A DNA stretch of 64,000 nt from Bacteroidia bacterium (GTDB taxonomy: Bacteria; Bacteroidota; Bacteroidia; NS11-12g; UBA9320). Positions 26,706 through 34,796 of the stretch are shown one piece after another (the first letter of the stretch is position 1; each line of letters begins with the position of its first letter). The stretch is from contig JAGYJG010000001.1 of the NCBI GenBank assembly GCA_018402155.1, positions 2,190,501 through 2,254,500 of the forward strand, given 5' to 3'. The translations under genes and the position numbers were made by a program. The notes beneath the pieces were generated by a model that worked only from the letters and a program-made list of their open reading frames with translations, did no database searches and had not been told where the DNA came from.

Positions 26706-27575
26706 TTAAGATACAACCAAATAGAGGAAAAATAGATTTAAACAAATAGCCGCTAATACGTTCATTTGCATGGTTTGCTTATAATTGGCATTGGCTGTGT
26801 TTTTCCAAACCCTGCTAGCCCAGTATGCAAAGTAAGCGACAATAGGTAGCTGTGCTATCATAAATAGGTAAAATGAATGAAGGTTGTTTTCCTTAAAATG
26901 ATAAAAATAAAAAATAGATGCCACGGTAAACATTGTGCCTGCAAAAATAAAGGTGCCTTTATATCCGAGTTTAAAACTAAGTGTAGTGACACCATCGGCG
27001 AGGTCACTCTTATGCTGGTATATTTGCGTGAGTGGATAAATTGCTCCTATCTGAAAAGAGCACGCGAGAATGGCGGAAAAAGATGGCTGAAATGGAACAT
27101 TATTAGCAGTACACCACAGTGTAGTGAGATAATATACCGTTCCTCCCTGAAAAATAAAAATAATAAGAAAGCCAAGAATAGGATATTTTTTTAAGCGAAT
27201 AGGCCTGTAACTATACAGTCGGGATGCACCTATATATAGTATAATAGGTATAGTTGCCGTTGGTTGAAAAAATATAAAAGATGTCAATATTGCGATGGTA
27301 TCCATCGCATTAGCTAGCCACATCATTTTACTATTTTTTGGGGGTGGAATTTTAAGGCCGCCAACGCTTCCTTGGTCAATATCATAGTAGCTATTAAAAA
27401 CATTACTTGCGGGGTATACCAACAGGTGCAAAATAATAAAGGTAACAATAGCACCAGAAACAGAGGTTTCCACTATTTGAGATAGTGCAAATAAGTAAAT
27501 GGGTAAAAGCAGTAAAGAGAAATGTAATCTCAAGTGTTTCAAAGCATTTATCCATTCTTGCTGATGTTGTTTCAT
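26706..27575 (-). CDS. UbiA-family prenyltransferase of the type III PKS cluster
   Basis: This 289-aa membrane protein has eight to nine hydrophobic helices. The first Asp-rich motif is ASNVFNSYYDIDQGSVGG (residues 56-73) and the second is HKSDLADGVTTLSFKLG near 193, both of which bind magnesium diphosphate in UbiA enzymes. Members transfer a prenyl chain to an aromatic or similar acceptor. It is first in the operon and its stop lies 5 bases before the PKS start, so the polyketide ring is the likely acceptor; this is inference. The gap upstream (27576-27671) shows no clear -7 element. Confidence 0.88.
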   Translation of the reverse strand: MKQHQQEWINALKHLRLHFSLLLLPIYLFALSQIVETSVSGAIVTFIILHLLVYPASNVFNSYYDIDQGSVGGLKIPPPKNSKMMWLANAMDTIAILTSFIFFQPTATIPIILYIGASRLYSYRPIRLKKYPILGFLIIFIFQGGTVYYLTTLWCTANNVPFQPSFSAILACSFQIGAIYPLTQIYQHKSDLADGVTTLSFKLGYKGTFIFAGTMFTVASIFYFYHFKENNLHSFYLFMIAQLPIVAYFAYWASRVWKNTANANYKQTMQMNVLAAICLNLFFLYLVVS

Positions 27576-27671
27576 TTAGTAAAAAACTATTTTGCGAGTA
27601 GATATTTTATTCGTGGTGAGTTTGGGTGACCATATTGGTAGCTAAGTAAAAGCTCAAACTGATGTAGGCAT

Positions 27672-27705
27672 AAAAAAAATCCTTAACGCAGTGCGATAAG
27701 GATTT
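27672..27705 (-). terminator. Rho-independent terminator of the DUF4468 gene
   Basis: Read on the minus strand a 13-bp stem with one mismatch (arms 27697-27705 plus inner CGC/GCG, and 27677-27685) encloses a three-base loop and is followed by eight or nine T. It separates the DUF4468 gene from the polyketide cluster. Confidence 0.8.
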
Positions 27706-27728
27706 GACAACTTTCCTTGAATCGTGGG

Positions 27729-28589
27729 CTACCAATCATCATCGTCTATAAATGGTGTTGCTGCACAAGTGGCCTTCAAACCTTCTATTAATTTATTGAC
27801 TTGTGTATTGCAAGCTATTAGAATCTGGTCATTTCCCCGTATGTTTTTCTTAGCATTTAAGTAGTATTCCATGTATGTTACATCTGCTTCTTTCTTTCCA
27901 GCGTAACTTGGTTGCACGTGAACAAAATTCTCAAACTTATATCTGTAGCGTTCATCCTTAAAACGAAGCTCCATATCAAATTCTAAGGTTCCTGCATCAC
28001 TTGTTTGATACATATTTAATTGTACTTTAAGTGGCATAGTAACGTATGCTCTTATAGTATAACCTTCTTTTCCTTCGGTGTCTTCACCAGCGGCATCTAT
28101 CATTTGTTTTGCCTCACGCTTACCAAATTCTTTTTGCATCCAGTTGATGGCTCGAGCATATAAAGAATCATAAACAGAGTAGTCGTTGCCCCCCAGGTCT
28201 AAAAATCTATCGGGTACGATGACCTCTACAATCTCAACGTAGGTAATAAGTTGGGATGCACTATCGTATGGCATTCCTGTAAATCTTTCATAGGGTCTTG
28301 CAACTGCATTTGGTCTAGCACTGCGTACATAGTCAGATCCAGCGCTGCCGTAGTCATATCCGCCAGCATCATCTCCCCAGCCATCGTCATCTCCCCAAGA
28401 ATCATTACTTGTAGTGTCTACAAAATCTGCAGCTACTCCACCAGAACCTTGATCATATTGGTAGTCGCCGTCTGTTCCTTGTTCTTCGTCTGCACTGCCC
28501 CACCCGTCTCCGGTGTCATCCCAAGTTTGTGCATCAACTTTCCATCCGAAAGCGCTAATAACTGCTAGTGTTATAAATATTTTTTTCAT
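27729..28589 (-). CDS. Secreted DUF4468-like protein with Asp/Gly/Trp-rich linker
   Basis: A 286-aa protein starting at ATG 28589 (KKIFITLAVISAFGWKVDAQ signal peptide). Residues about 20-90 are low complexity, rich in Asp, Gly, Trp and Tyr (for example SWGDDDGWGDDAGGYDYG), and very acidic. From about 115 the chain (YVEIVEVIVPDR, DSLYARAINWM, then RFKDERYRYKFENF) follows the DUF4468 pattern, a TBP-like fold of unknown function common in Bacteroidota. It has its own terminator and diverges from the aminopeptidase gene. Confidence 0.7.
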   Translation of the reverse strand: MKKIFITLAVISAFGWKVDAQTWDDTGDGWGSADEEQGTDGDYQYDQGSGGVAADFVDTTSNDSWGDDDGWGDDAGGYDYGSAGSDYVRSARPNAVARPYERFTGMPYDSASQLITYVEIVEVIVPDRFLDLGGNDYSVYDSLYARAINWMQKEFGKREAKQMIDAAGEDTEGKEGYTIRAYVTMPLKVQLNMYQTSDAGTLEFDMELRFKDERYRYKFENFVHVQPSYAGKKEADVTYMEYYLNAKKNIRGNDQILIACNTQVNKLIEGLKATCAATPFIDDDDW

Positions 28590-28757
28590 GTATATAAGTA
28601 TCCTCTTCCTTGGTCTAAAAATAGACATGCTGAGTAGAAAGGATTCAACGAAAGTAATAGTTTTTTTATTATCAACAAGTTGAATAAATGGGTTTGAATA
28701 TAAAATATGACACTTCTTTTGTGAAGATGCCTAGCTCCGTGATTACTTTGCAGTATT

Positions 28758-30644
28758 ATGGTGAAAAATAATTTAGCATTACAATTTAGCATAAATATAG
28801 CAGTATTTTACCTATTTTGTTTGGCAGTAGGATGTACCCCTGAGACTTCTAATTTTGATCAAGACGGGGCGCTAGCAGCTAATGACCCACATTCTTATGC
28901 AAACATTGATGAAGTTGTTGTAGACCACATTTCGCTTCATTTTGAGGTTGATTTTGACGCCAAAGTCTTGCGCGGAACTGCACGATTAGATATAATTCAA
29001 CTATCACATACGACACAACTCATTTTGGATACAAAAATGCTTCAAGTGAGTGATATTTTTTTGGACAATGGTGATCGCGTAAAATTTTCTTTTGGAAAAG
29101 AAAATAGGGTATTTGGTACACCTCTACTAATACCAATCTTACCTACAACCAAAAGTGTAACTGTACATTATACAACTAGCCCAATGTCAGAGGCGCTGCA
29201 GTGGTTGGATGCTAGCCAGACGCTAGGGAAAGAGTATCCCTTTTTGTTTAGCCAATCACAAGCAATTCTTGCCCGTACTTGGGTTCCTTGTCAGGACAGT
29301 CCAGGGGTAAAATTTACCTATGATGCAACAATACAGACTAAACCCAACCTTTTGGCGCTTATGAGTGCGAAAAATGGCACACAAAAAAATGCAGATGGTC
29401 TCTATACGTTCAAAATGAAACAACCTATAAGTTCTTATTTGCTCGCACTTGTGGTGGGTGATCTCTCTTTTTCGTCTACAGGACGAAATAGTGGTGTGTA
29501 TGCCGAACCGGCCATGCTTGATAAAGCCATGTGGGAACTCACCAGTATGCAGTCAATGATAGACAGTGCAGAGGTGCTCTACGGACCGTATGCGTGGGAA
29601 CAATATGATGTAGTAGTTCTACCACCAAGTTTTCCTTTTGGAGGCATGGAAAACCCGAGACTTACCTTCGCTACGCCCACAATTATAGCAGGGGATAGAA
29701 GTTTGGTATCACTAATAGCCCACGAGCTAGCTCATAGTTGGAGTGGCAACTTAGTAACGAATGAAACATGGAACGACTTTTGGCTAAACGAGGGTTTTAC
29801 TGTTTACTTTGAACAGCGCATAATGGAAAAACTATTTGGTAAGGAATATGAAGAAATGCTCACTAAGCTGGGTATGGGCGATTTGAAAACTACACTGGCA
29901 GAACTCAAGTCTGACGGAAAAGAAGATGATACGCATCTTTACCTAAACCTTGCAGGAAGAGACCCAGATGATGGCCTTACAGATGTAGCGTATGAAAAAG
30001 GAAGGTTTTTTCTGCAAACGATTGAGGCTTTGGTCGGTAGACAAAGGTTTGATGCCTTTTTAAAAAAGTATTTTAATGACAATAAATTTAAAACAATGAG
30101 TACAAAAAGATTTATCCTTTATCTCAATGATAATCTGCTGACTCAAGATGAACAGGTGCAAATCCAGGTAAACAAATGGATTTATGGTCCAGGATTACCG
30201 AATAATGCCCCCAATCCGCATTCTATAGAGTTAGATAGGGTAGAAGGTGTGATTGCTAAATATGATAACAATAGAATAACGGCTAAATCGATAGATACTA
30301 CTGGCTATTCTACGCATCATTTTTTATACTTTTTACGCGGGTTAAAAAATTTAAACGCAACAAGAATGAAGGAGCTGGATGAAGCCTTTGGTTTTACACA
30401 AACTGGAAATAGTGAAATAGCCTGCGATTGGTTTAAACACGCTATAAAACAAGAATACAAGGAAGCTTTTCCTGCTATGAAAGTTTTTTTGACTTCCGTG
30501 GGAAGACGCAAATTTCTGACACCATTATATAGTGGACTAGCTGAAACTCCTGAAAACTTGAAATGGGCTAGAGAGGTATATGCTGAAGCTAGACCTACGT
30601 ATCATTTTGTTGCCTATAATGCTGTAGACAAAATATTAGAATGA
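28758..30644 (+). CDS. M1 family metallo-aminopeptidase, lipoprotein
   Basis: The 628-aa protein has a lipoprotein signal (VFYLFCLAVGC, Cys26). The exopeptidase motif GGMENP is at 295-300 and the zinc site HELAH at 322-326 with Glu345 18 residues on, which is the M1 HEXXH-x18-E arrangement. The C-terminal helical domain with a Trp-Ala-Arg segment near the end resembles leukotriene A4 hydrolase-type aminopeptidases. It should remove N-terminal residues from peptides in the periplasm or at the outer membrane. ATG 28758 follows TACTTTG (28744-28750) by seven bases. Monocistronic. Confidence 0.93.
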   Translation: MVKNNLALQFSINIAVFYLFCLAVGCTPETSNFDQDGALAANDPHSYANIDEVVVDHISLHFEVDFDAKVLRGTARLDIIQLSHTTQLILDTKMLQVSDIFLDNGDRVKFSFGKENRVFGTPLLIPILPTTKSVTVHYTTSPMSEALQWLDASQTLGKEYPFLFSQSQAILARTWVPCQDSPGVKFTYDATIQTKPNLLALMSAKNGTQKNADGLYTFKMKQPISSYLLALVVGDLSFSSTGRNSGVYAEPAMLDKAMWELTSMQSMIDSAEVLYGPYAWEQYDVVVLPPSFPFGGMENPRLTFATPTIIAGDRSLVSLIAHELAHSWSGNLVTNETWNDFWLNEGFTVYFEQRIMEKLFGKEYEEMLTKLGMGDLKTTLAELKSDGKEDDTHLYLNLAGRDPDDGLTDVAYEKGRFFLQTIEALVGRQRFDAFLKKYFNDNKFKTMSTKRFILYLNDNLLTQDEQVQIQVNKWIYGPGLPNNAPNPHSIELDRVEGVIAKYDNNRITAKSIDTTGYSTHHFLYFLRGLKNLNATRMKELDEAFGFTQTGNSEIACDWFKHAIKQEYKEAFPAMKVFLTSVGRRKFLTPLYSGLAETPENLKWAREVYAEARPTYHFVAYNAVDKILE

Positions 30645-30936
30645 CAGTAGGTGTTGGGTTACCGCAGTCTTCCTGATTTTGACAAACGAATAGTAAAGTC
30701 TCTTTTATTACTAGTTTATTCATATACTATTCTTCCTTATCTTATTATAAATGAGCATATTCTCAAAAAATTTTAGCTTATGATATGACAGTATTTATTG
30801 TATCCCAGAGAATAATCGCGGTGGTAGGACTATTAAAAACCACATAATAGGAAAGCAAGACCTTAGGTTAGTATCATTGGCTTGGTATTAAGTATGGCAA
30901 TAAATTATAAAATGTTTTTAAAGGGTATCTTTTTTA
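30645..30936. other. Intergenic region before tRNA-Ile2
   Basis: An AT-rich stretch of about 290 bases after the aminopeptidase stop. No gene or strong hairpin is seen. Confidence 0.5.
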
Positions 30937-30966
30937 TTGCTAAATTGAATAAGCTAGCTATTTTTG
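30937..30966 (+). promoter_or_regulatory. tRNA promoter
   Basis: TTG (30937-30939), 19 bases, TATTTTTG (30959-30966). Transcription should start near 30972, about 27 bases before the tRNA. Confidence 0.6.
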
Positions 30967-30998
30967 CACTCCTTTTATATAAAGAGGAGAATCTAACC

Positions 30999-31072
30999 GG
31001 GCCTATAGCTCAGCTGGTTAGAGCACCTGACTCATAATCAGGTGGTCCCTGGTTCGAGTCCAGGTGGGCCCA
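30999..31072 (+). tRNA. tRNA-Ile2 (anticodon CAT, lysidine-type)
   Basis: A 74-nt cloverleaf with a seven-base acceptor stem, D arm GCTC/GAGC, anticodon stem CCTGA/TCAGG, loop CTCATAA and T arm CCTGG/CCAGG. The anticodon is CAT (31033-31035). The acceptor pairs C4-G69 and C5-G68 and the loop context match the tRNA-Ile2 whose C34 is converted to lysidine by TilS, and differ from E. coli elongator tRNA-Met. Elongator Met remains an alternative. CCA is not encoded. Confidence 0.85.
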
Positions 31073-31085
31073 CATATTTATAATC

Positions 31086-31114
31086 AAAGAGCTGCAGTAA
31101 TGCAGCTCTTTTTG
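31086..31114 (+). terminator. Rho-independent terminator of the tRNA
   Basis: An 11-bp stem (AAAGAGCTGCA / TGCAGCTCTTT) with loop GTAA is followed by T-rich sequence, 13 bases after the tRNA. Confidence 0.85.
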
Positions 31115-31437
31115 TTTTATCCCGTTTTGCTGCAGGTTCTAACGTTCTATGGTAGAGTAAAATCCTATTAATAGCTTGTGTAATGAGCGAATCTGATGAT
31201 TGATACATAAAATGTGTAAATTTTTAAAAACGGTCAAATATGTCAATTCATATGAAATTACCCATGGGTTTTCTACTTTCTATAAGGATATTATAAATGG
31301 ACTTTATTGATTATTTGTAAGTGTTTAAATATTGCAAAGAATAGGTTTCTTGAGGTGTTTGTATATTTTTATAGGTCACACCACCTCATAAGGAGATACA
31401 TATTTTTTTAAGTTTCTTAGCTACCTTCGTACATTCG
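31115..31437. other. Intergenic region
   Basis: About 320 AT-rich bases without a gene. Its end holds TACCTTCG (31422-31429), a variant -7 element eight bases before the TPR gene. Confidence 0.5.
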
Positions 31438-33267
31438 ATGAGATTTTTATTCGTATTCTTAGTTACCATAGCCAATATGGTTTGCTATGCTCAAAATATA
31501 GACGAAAAATTAGCGTCTCAGTTTTTTGAAAACGGTGAGTATGAAAAAGCTGGAAGCTTATACAAAAAGCTGTACAAACAAAATATAAACTCAGTTTATA
31601 TATATGAAAATTACCTTAGGACACTGCTTGTTTTAAAAGACGAAAAAGAAGCGGTCAGACTGGTAGAAAAACAAATAAAGAAAAATACAACCCAGTTAAA
31701 CTACCAAGTAGATTTGGGCTATGTTTACCTGCAATTTGACCAAAAAGAAACAGCTGAAAAGTATTTTGATAAGCTAATACGCTCGTATGACGATGACCGG
31801 GGAAGTGTTACTTTCCTTGCACAAAGTTTTGACCGCAGAGGACTTACAGATTATCGCATATTGACCTTAGAACAAGGTGCAAAAAAACAAGGCATTTTGG
31901 TGTTTTTTGAGGAATTAATCGCTGCATATAGGTATACAAATAAGACTAAAGACCTCATAGACCTTACACTAGAAGCGCTGAAGCTTGACGGGCAGCTACT
32001 GGGTGATGCCACCCGAATGCTCGATCCTGTTTTTGAGAAAGAAGAAGATGCTTTATATCTACAAAACAGAGCATTGTACTATACACAGAAAAATCCAAGT
32101 AATCAGGTCTTTGAAGAGCTATTATTGGACATTTTTTTGCAACAAAAGAAGTATAAAGCGGCATTGAGACAGGTTGTTTCGCTAGACAAGCGCAACCAAG
32201 AAAAAGGAGGTCGTGTCTTGCAATTAGCAGATTTGTGCGTCAATAACCGAGCATACATTGAGGCAATAGAAGCATATACCTATGTTATAAACCTAGGTCA
32301 AAATGAAATGAGATTCAATCAAGGTCAAAACGGACTCATCAATGCTTTATATCTTAAAACGACCAGTTCTATTGCCCCAAGCAAGGAAGAAGTAACGAGC
32401 CTTATTTACAAGATAAATGACTACATAAGTAGCCAGGGTACCACTCGTACTACAGCATATAGTCAATTCAGACTTGCGGAATTGCATATTTTTTATAATG
32501 ATAATATACCTGTGGGTATTTCCATTTTAGAGGAAATAATACGCACGCCAAATCTCAGAATAAGTTTTGTGGCAGAATGCAAATTGCTGCTTGGTGACGC
32601 TTACCTTATGACAAACAATATCTGGGATGCAAAACTTATGTATGGTCAAGTAGATAAGCAGTTTAAAGAAGATGCTTTGGGCCAATTGGCGAAATTCAAA
32701 AATGCAAAATTAAGCTATTTTACGGGTGACTTTGATTGGGCAAAAGACCAACTAGATATACTAAAAACTGCTACCTCTCAACTTATAAGCAACAATGCCA
32801 TAGAACTAAGCCTATTGATACAAGATAATACCGGTCTAGATACCACAGACGAAGCTATGCAAGAATATGCAGCAGCAGAGTTTTTTCTGTATCAAAATAA
32901 GATAGCTCAATGTACAGAAATACTAAATATGCTGCCTTTTAAGTATCCAAATCACACTCTCAATGATGAAATATTGTACCTAAAAGCACGCGTGCAAGAA
33001 AAATTAGAAAACTACGAGGTTGCTATAAAACTATACACTACGTTGTATGAAAAATATAGCGAAGATATACTTGCAGACAATGCACTGTTCCGTGCAGCTA
33101 ATCTTACTCTTTTTTTGAGTGGCAACGAAGAAAAGGCTCAAGCCTTGTTTGAAAAATTGGTGCTAAATTATAATTCGAGCTTGTTTGTGGTAGATGCACG
33201 CAAACTTTATTTTGCACTAAAAGAGGGCAAAACAAAAGAAGAGCTTTTTTCGGATTTTAGTTTTTGA
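31438..33267 (+). CDS. Secreted TPR-repeat protein
   Basis: A 609-aa protein with a signal peptide (RFLFVFLVTIANMVCYAQ) followed almost wholly by TPR-like helix pairs, for example ENGEYEKAGSLYKKLYKQ near 32, QKETAEKYFDKLIRSY near 102, and ENYEVAIKLYTTLYEKYSED near 525. It lacks a lipobox and is expected in the periplasm, where it probably serves as a scaffold. No enzymatic domain is visible. ATG 31438 lies eight bases after TACCTTCG. It stands between the tRNA and dinB with a gap of almost 300 bases on each side. Function unknown. Confidence 0.75.
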   Translation: MRFLFVFLVTIANMVCYAQNIDEKLASQFFENGEYEKAGSLYKKLYKQNINSVYIYENYLRTLLVLKDEKEAVRLVEKQIKKNTTQLNYQVDLGYVYLQFDQKETAEKYFDKLIRSYDDDRGSVTFLAQSFDRRGLTDYRILTLEQGAKKQGILVFFEELIAAYRYTNKTKDLIDLTLEALKLDGQLLGDATRMLDPVFEKEEDALYLQNRALYYTQKNPSNQVFEELLLDIFLQQKKYKAALRQVVSLDKRNQEKGGRVLQLADLCVNNRAYIEAIEAYTYVINLGQNEMRFNQGQNGLINALYLKTTSSIAPSKEEVTSLIYKINDYISSQGTTRTTAYSQFRLAELHIFYNDNIPVGISILEEIIRTPNLRISFVAECKLLLGDAYLMTNNIWDAKLMYGQVDKQFKEDALGQLAKFKNAKLSYFTGDFDWAKDQLDILKTATSQLISNNAIELSLLIQDNTGLDTTDEAMQEYAAAEFFLYQNKIAQCTEILNMLPFKYPNHTLNDEILYLKARVQEKLENYEVAIKLYTTLYEKYSEDILADNALFRAANLTLFLSGNEEKAQALFEKLVLNYNSSLFVVDARKLYFALKEGKTKEELFSDFSF

Positions 33268-33562
33268 AAGGTACTATAATAGATTTCTCCGAACATTGTT
33301 TTTATTTAAGAACATGTGGGCATAGAAACTTGTACTTAGTTTGAAGCATAGTGAGGCATTTTTAAATAATAACGTTTGCTACTTATTGGTCTTCGTACGG
33401 TCGTATAATAGAACGTGTGTCTTATGCGAAAAAGTAAATTTGGTTTAGATGCGATGTTGTCGTTTTAAGTACAGTTATAAAAAAAGAAAAACTCTTATCC
33501 ACATTATTTTGTGTTGACTTGCTTTTTAGGTAAAATTATAGTCTAAAAAAAAGATAAATATT

Positions 33563-34774
33563 TTGCCAAAAAGTATAGTTCACATGGATTTAGATACGTT
33601 CTATGTATCAGTAGAGCGGCTTATAGACAGTAGGCTAGTAGGAAAACCTGTGCTACTAGGAGGTGTAGGAGATAGAGGTGTGGTGGCTAGCTGCAGTTAT
33701 GAAGCCCGCACTTTTGGGGTATATAGTGGTATGAGTATGAAAATGGCGCGTCAGCTCTGTCCGCAGGGCATTGTAGTAAAAGGAAACGCGGGCACATATT
33801 CTAACTATTCTAAAACCGTGACGGAAATTATTCGGAAAAAAGCGCCTGTAGTAGAAAAAAGCAGTATAGACGAGTTTTATATAGATTTGACAGGAATGGA
33901 CAAATTTTTTGGGTGCTATAAACTAGCGAGCGAACTCCGCACCCAAATAACCAAAGAGACAGGACTGCCCATTTCTTTTGGCATGTCTACAAACAAAACA
34001 GTAAGCAAAGTCGCTACAGGAGAGGCCAAGCCAGACAATCAAATGAAGATAGATTTTGGGAATGAAAAAACATTTCTCGCTCCGCTGGCGGTAAAAAAAA
34101 TACCTATGATTGGTAAAAAAACCGCTTTTATGCTCAACCGTATGGGGGTACAAAAAATACACACCCTACAAGAAATGCCGATGGAACTGTTGGAAAAAGC
34201 ATTTGGTAAAAACGGGAAAATAATGTGGCAAAAAGCCAATGGAATAGACCATAGCCCAATTATTCCTTACCACGAGAAAAAAAGCATAAGTACAGAGCGT
34301 ACTTTTATGCAAGACACTATAGATACCCGCAAACTCTTGGATTTTATAATTGCTATGGTAGAGCAATTGGCCTATGAACTACGGTATAGCCACAAGGTGT
34401 GTTCTACGATAAGTATCAAACTTAGATACGCTGATTTTCAGACGGTAAGCAAACAAAAGAGTATACCTTACACTGCTGTAGACCATACGCTTATAGCACA
34501 TGCTAAAGAGCTTTTCGGTGCATTATATAACCGCCGTGTACGCATACGGCTGGTAGGTATACGGCTGAGTGACCTAGCGGGAGGCGGCCACCAAATAGAT
34601 CTTTTTGCGGATGATGACAAAACTATAAACCTCTACAAGGCTATGGATGCTATGAAAACTCGCTACGGGGTAAATGCTGTACGACGCAGCGTAGCTATGG
34701 AAGTCAATGGTCTTGGTCGAGAAAACCCTTTTAGTGGTGAGCCCAATGTAGTTCCTGCCCACAGAAACGCCTAA
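33563..34774 (+). CDS. dinB: DNA polymerase IV, Y family
   Basis: This 403-aa translesion polymerase has the palm motif MDLDTFYVSVERL at residues 8-20 with the first catalytic Asp, and SIDEFYIDLTGM near 105 with the Asp-Glu pair. The helix-hairpin-helix and little-finger regions follow (KTAFMLNRMGVQKIHTL near 190), and the C-terminus holds a possible sliding-clamp peptide (QIDLF near 349). The length is normal. TTG 33563 gives the usual start MPKSIVHMDLD; ATG 33584 would remove seven residues. It lies 22 bases upstream of a second DnaE-type polymerase, so the two form a mutagenic repair unit. Confidence 0.9.
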   Translation: MPKSIVHMDLDTFYVSVERLIDSRLVGKPVLLGGVGDRGVVASCSYEARTFGVYSGMSMKMARQLCPQGIVVKGNAGTYSNYSKTVTEIIRKKAPVVEKSSIDEFYIDLTGMDKFFGCYKLASELRTQITKETGLPISFGMSTNKTVSKVATGEAKPDNQMKIDFGNEKTFLAPLAVKKIPMIGKKTAFMLNRMGVQKIHTLQEMPMELLEKAFGKNGKIMWQKANGIDHSPIIPYHEKKSISTERTFMQDTIDTRKLLDFIIAMVEQLAYELRYSHKVCSTISIKLRYADFQTVSKQKSIPYTAVDHTLIAHAKELFGALYNRRVRIRLVGIRLSDLAGGGHQIDLFADDDKTINLYKAMDAMKTRYGVNAVRRSVAMEVNGLGRENPFSGEPNVVPAHRNA

Positions 34775-34796
34775 TTTTAAAATAGTTACCTCAACT

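Noticed and set aside
30894-31050. Plus-strand frame reading into tRNA-Ile2
   Set aside because: It overlaps the tRNA and its promoter, both of which are far better supported.
33424-33468. Short frame MRKSKFGLDAMLSF-like upstream of dinB
   Set aside because: Thirteen or so codons, no promoter at the right distance, and no recognised family.
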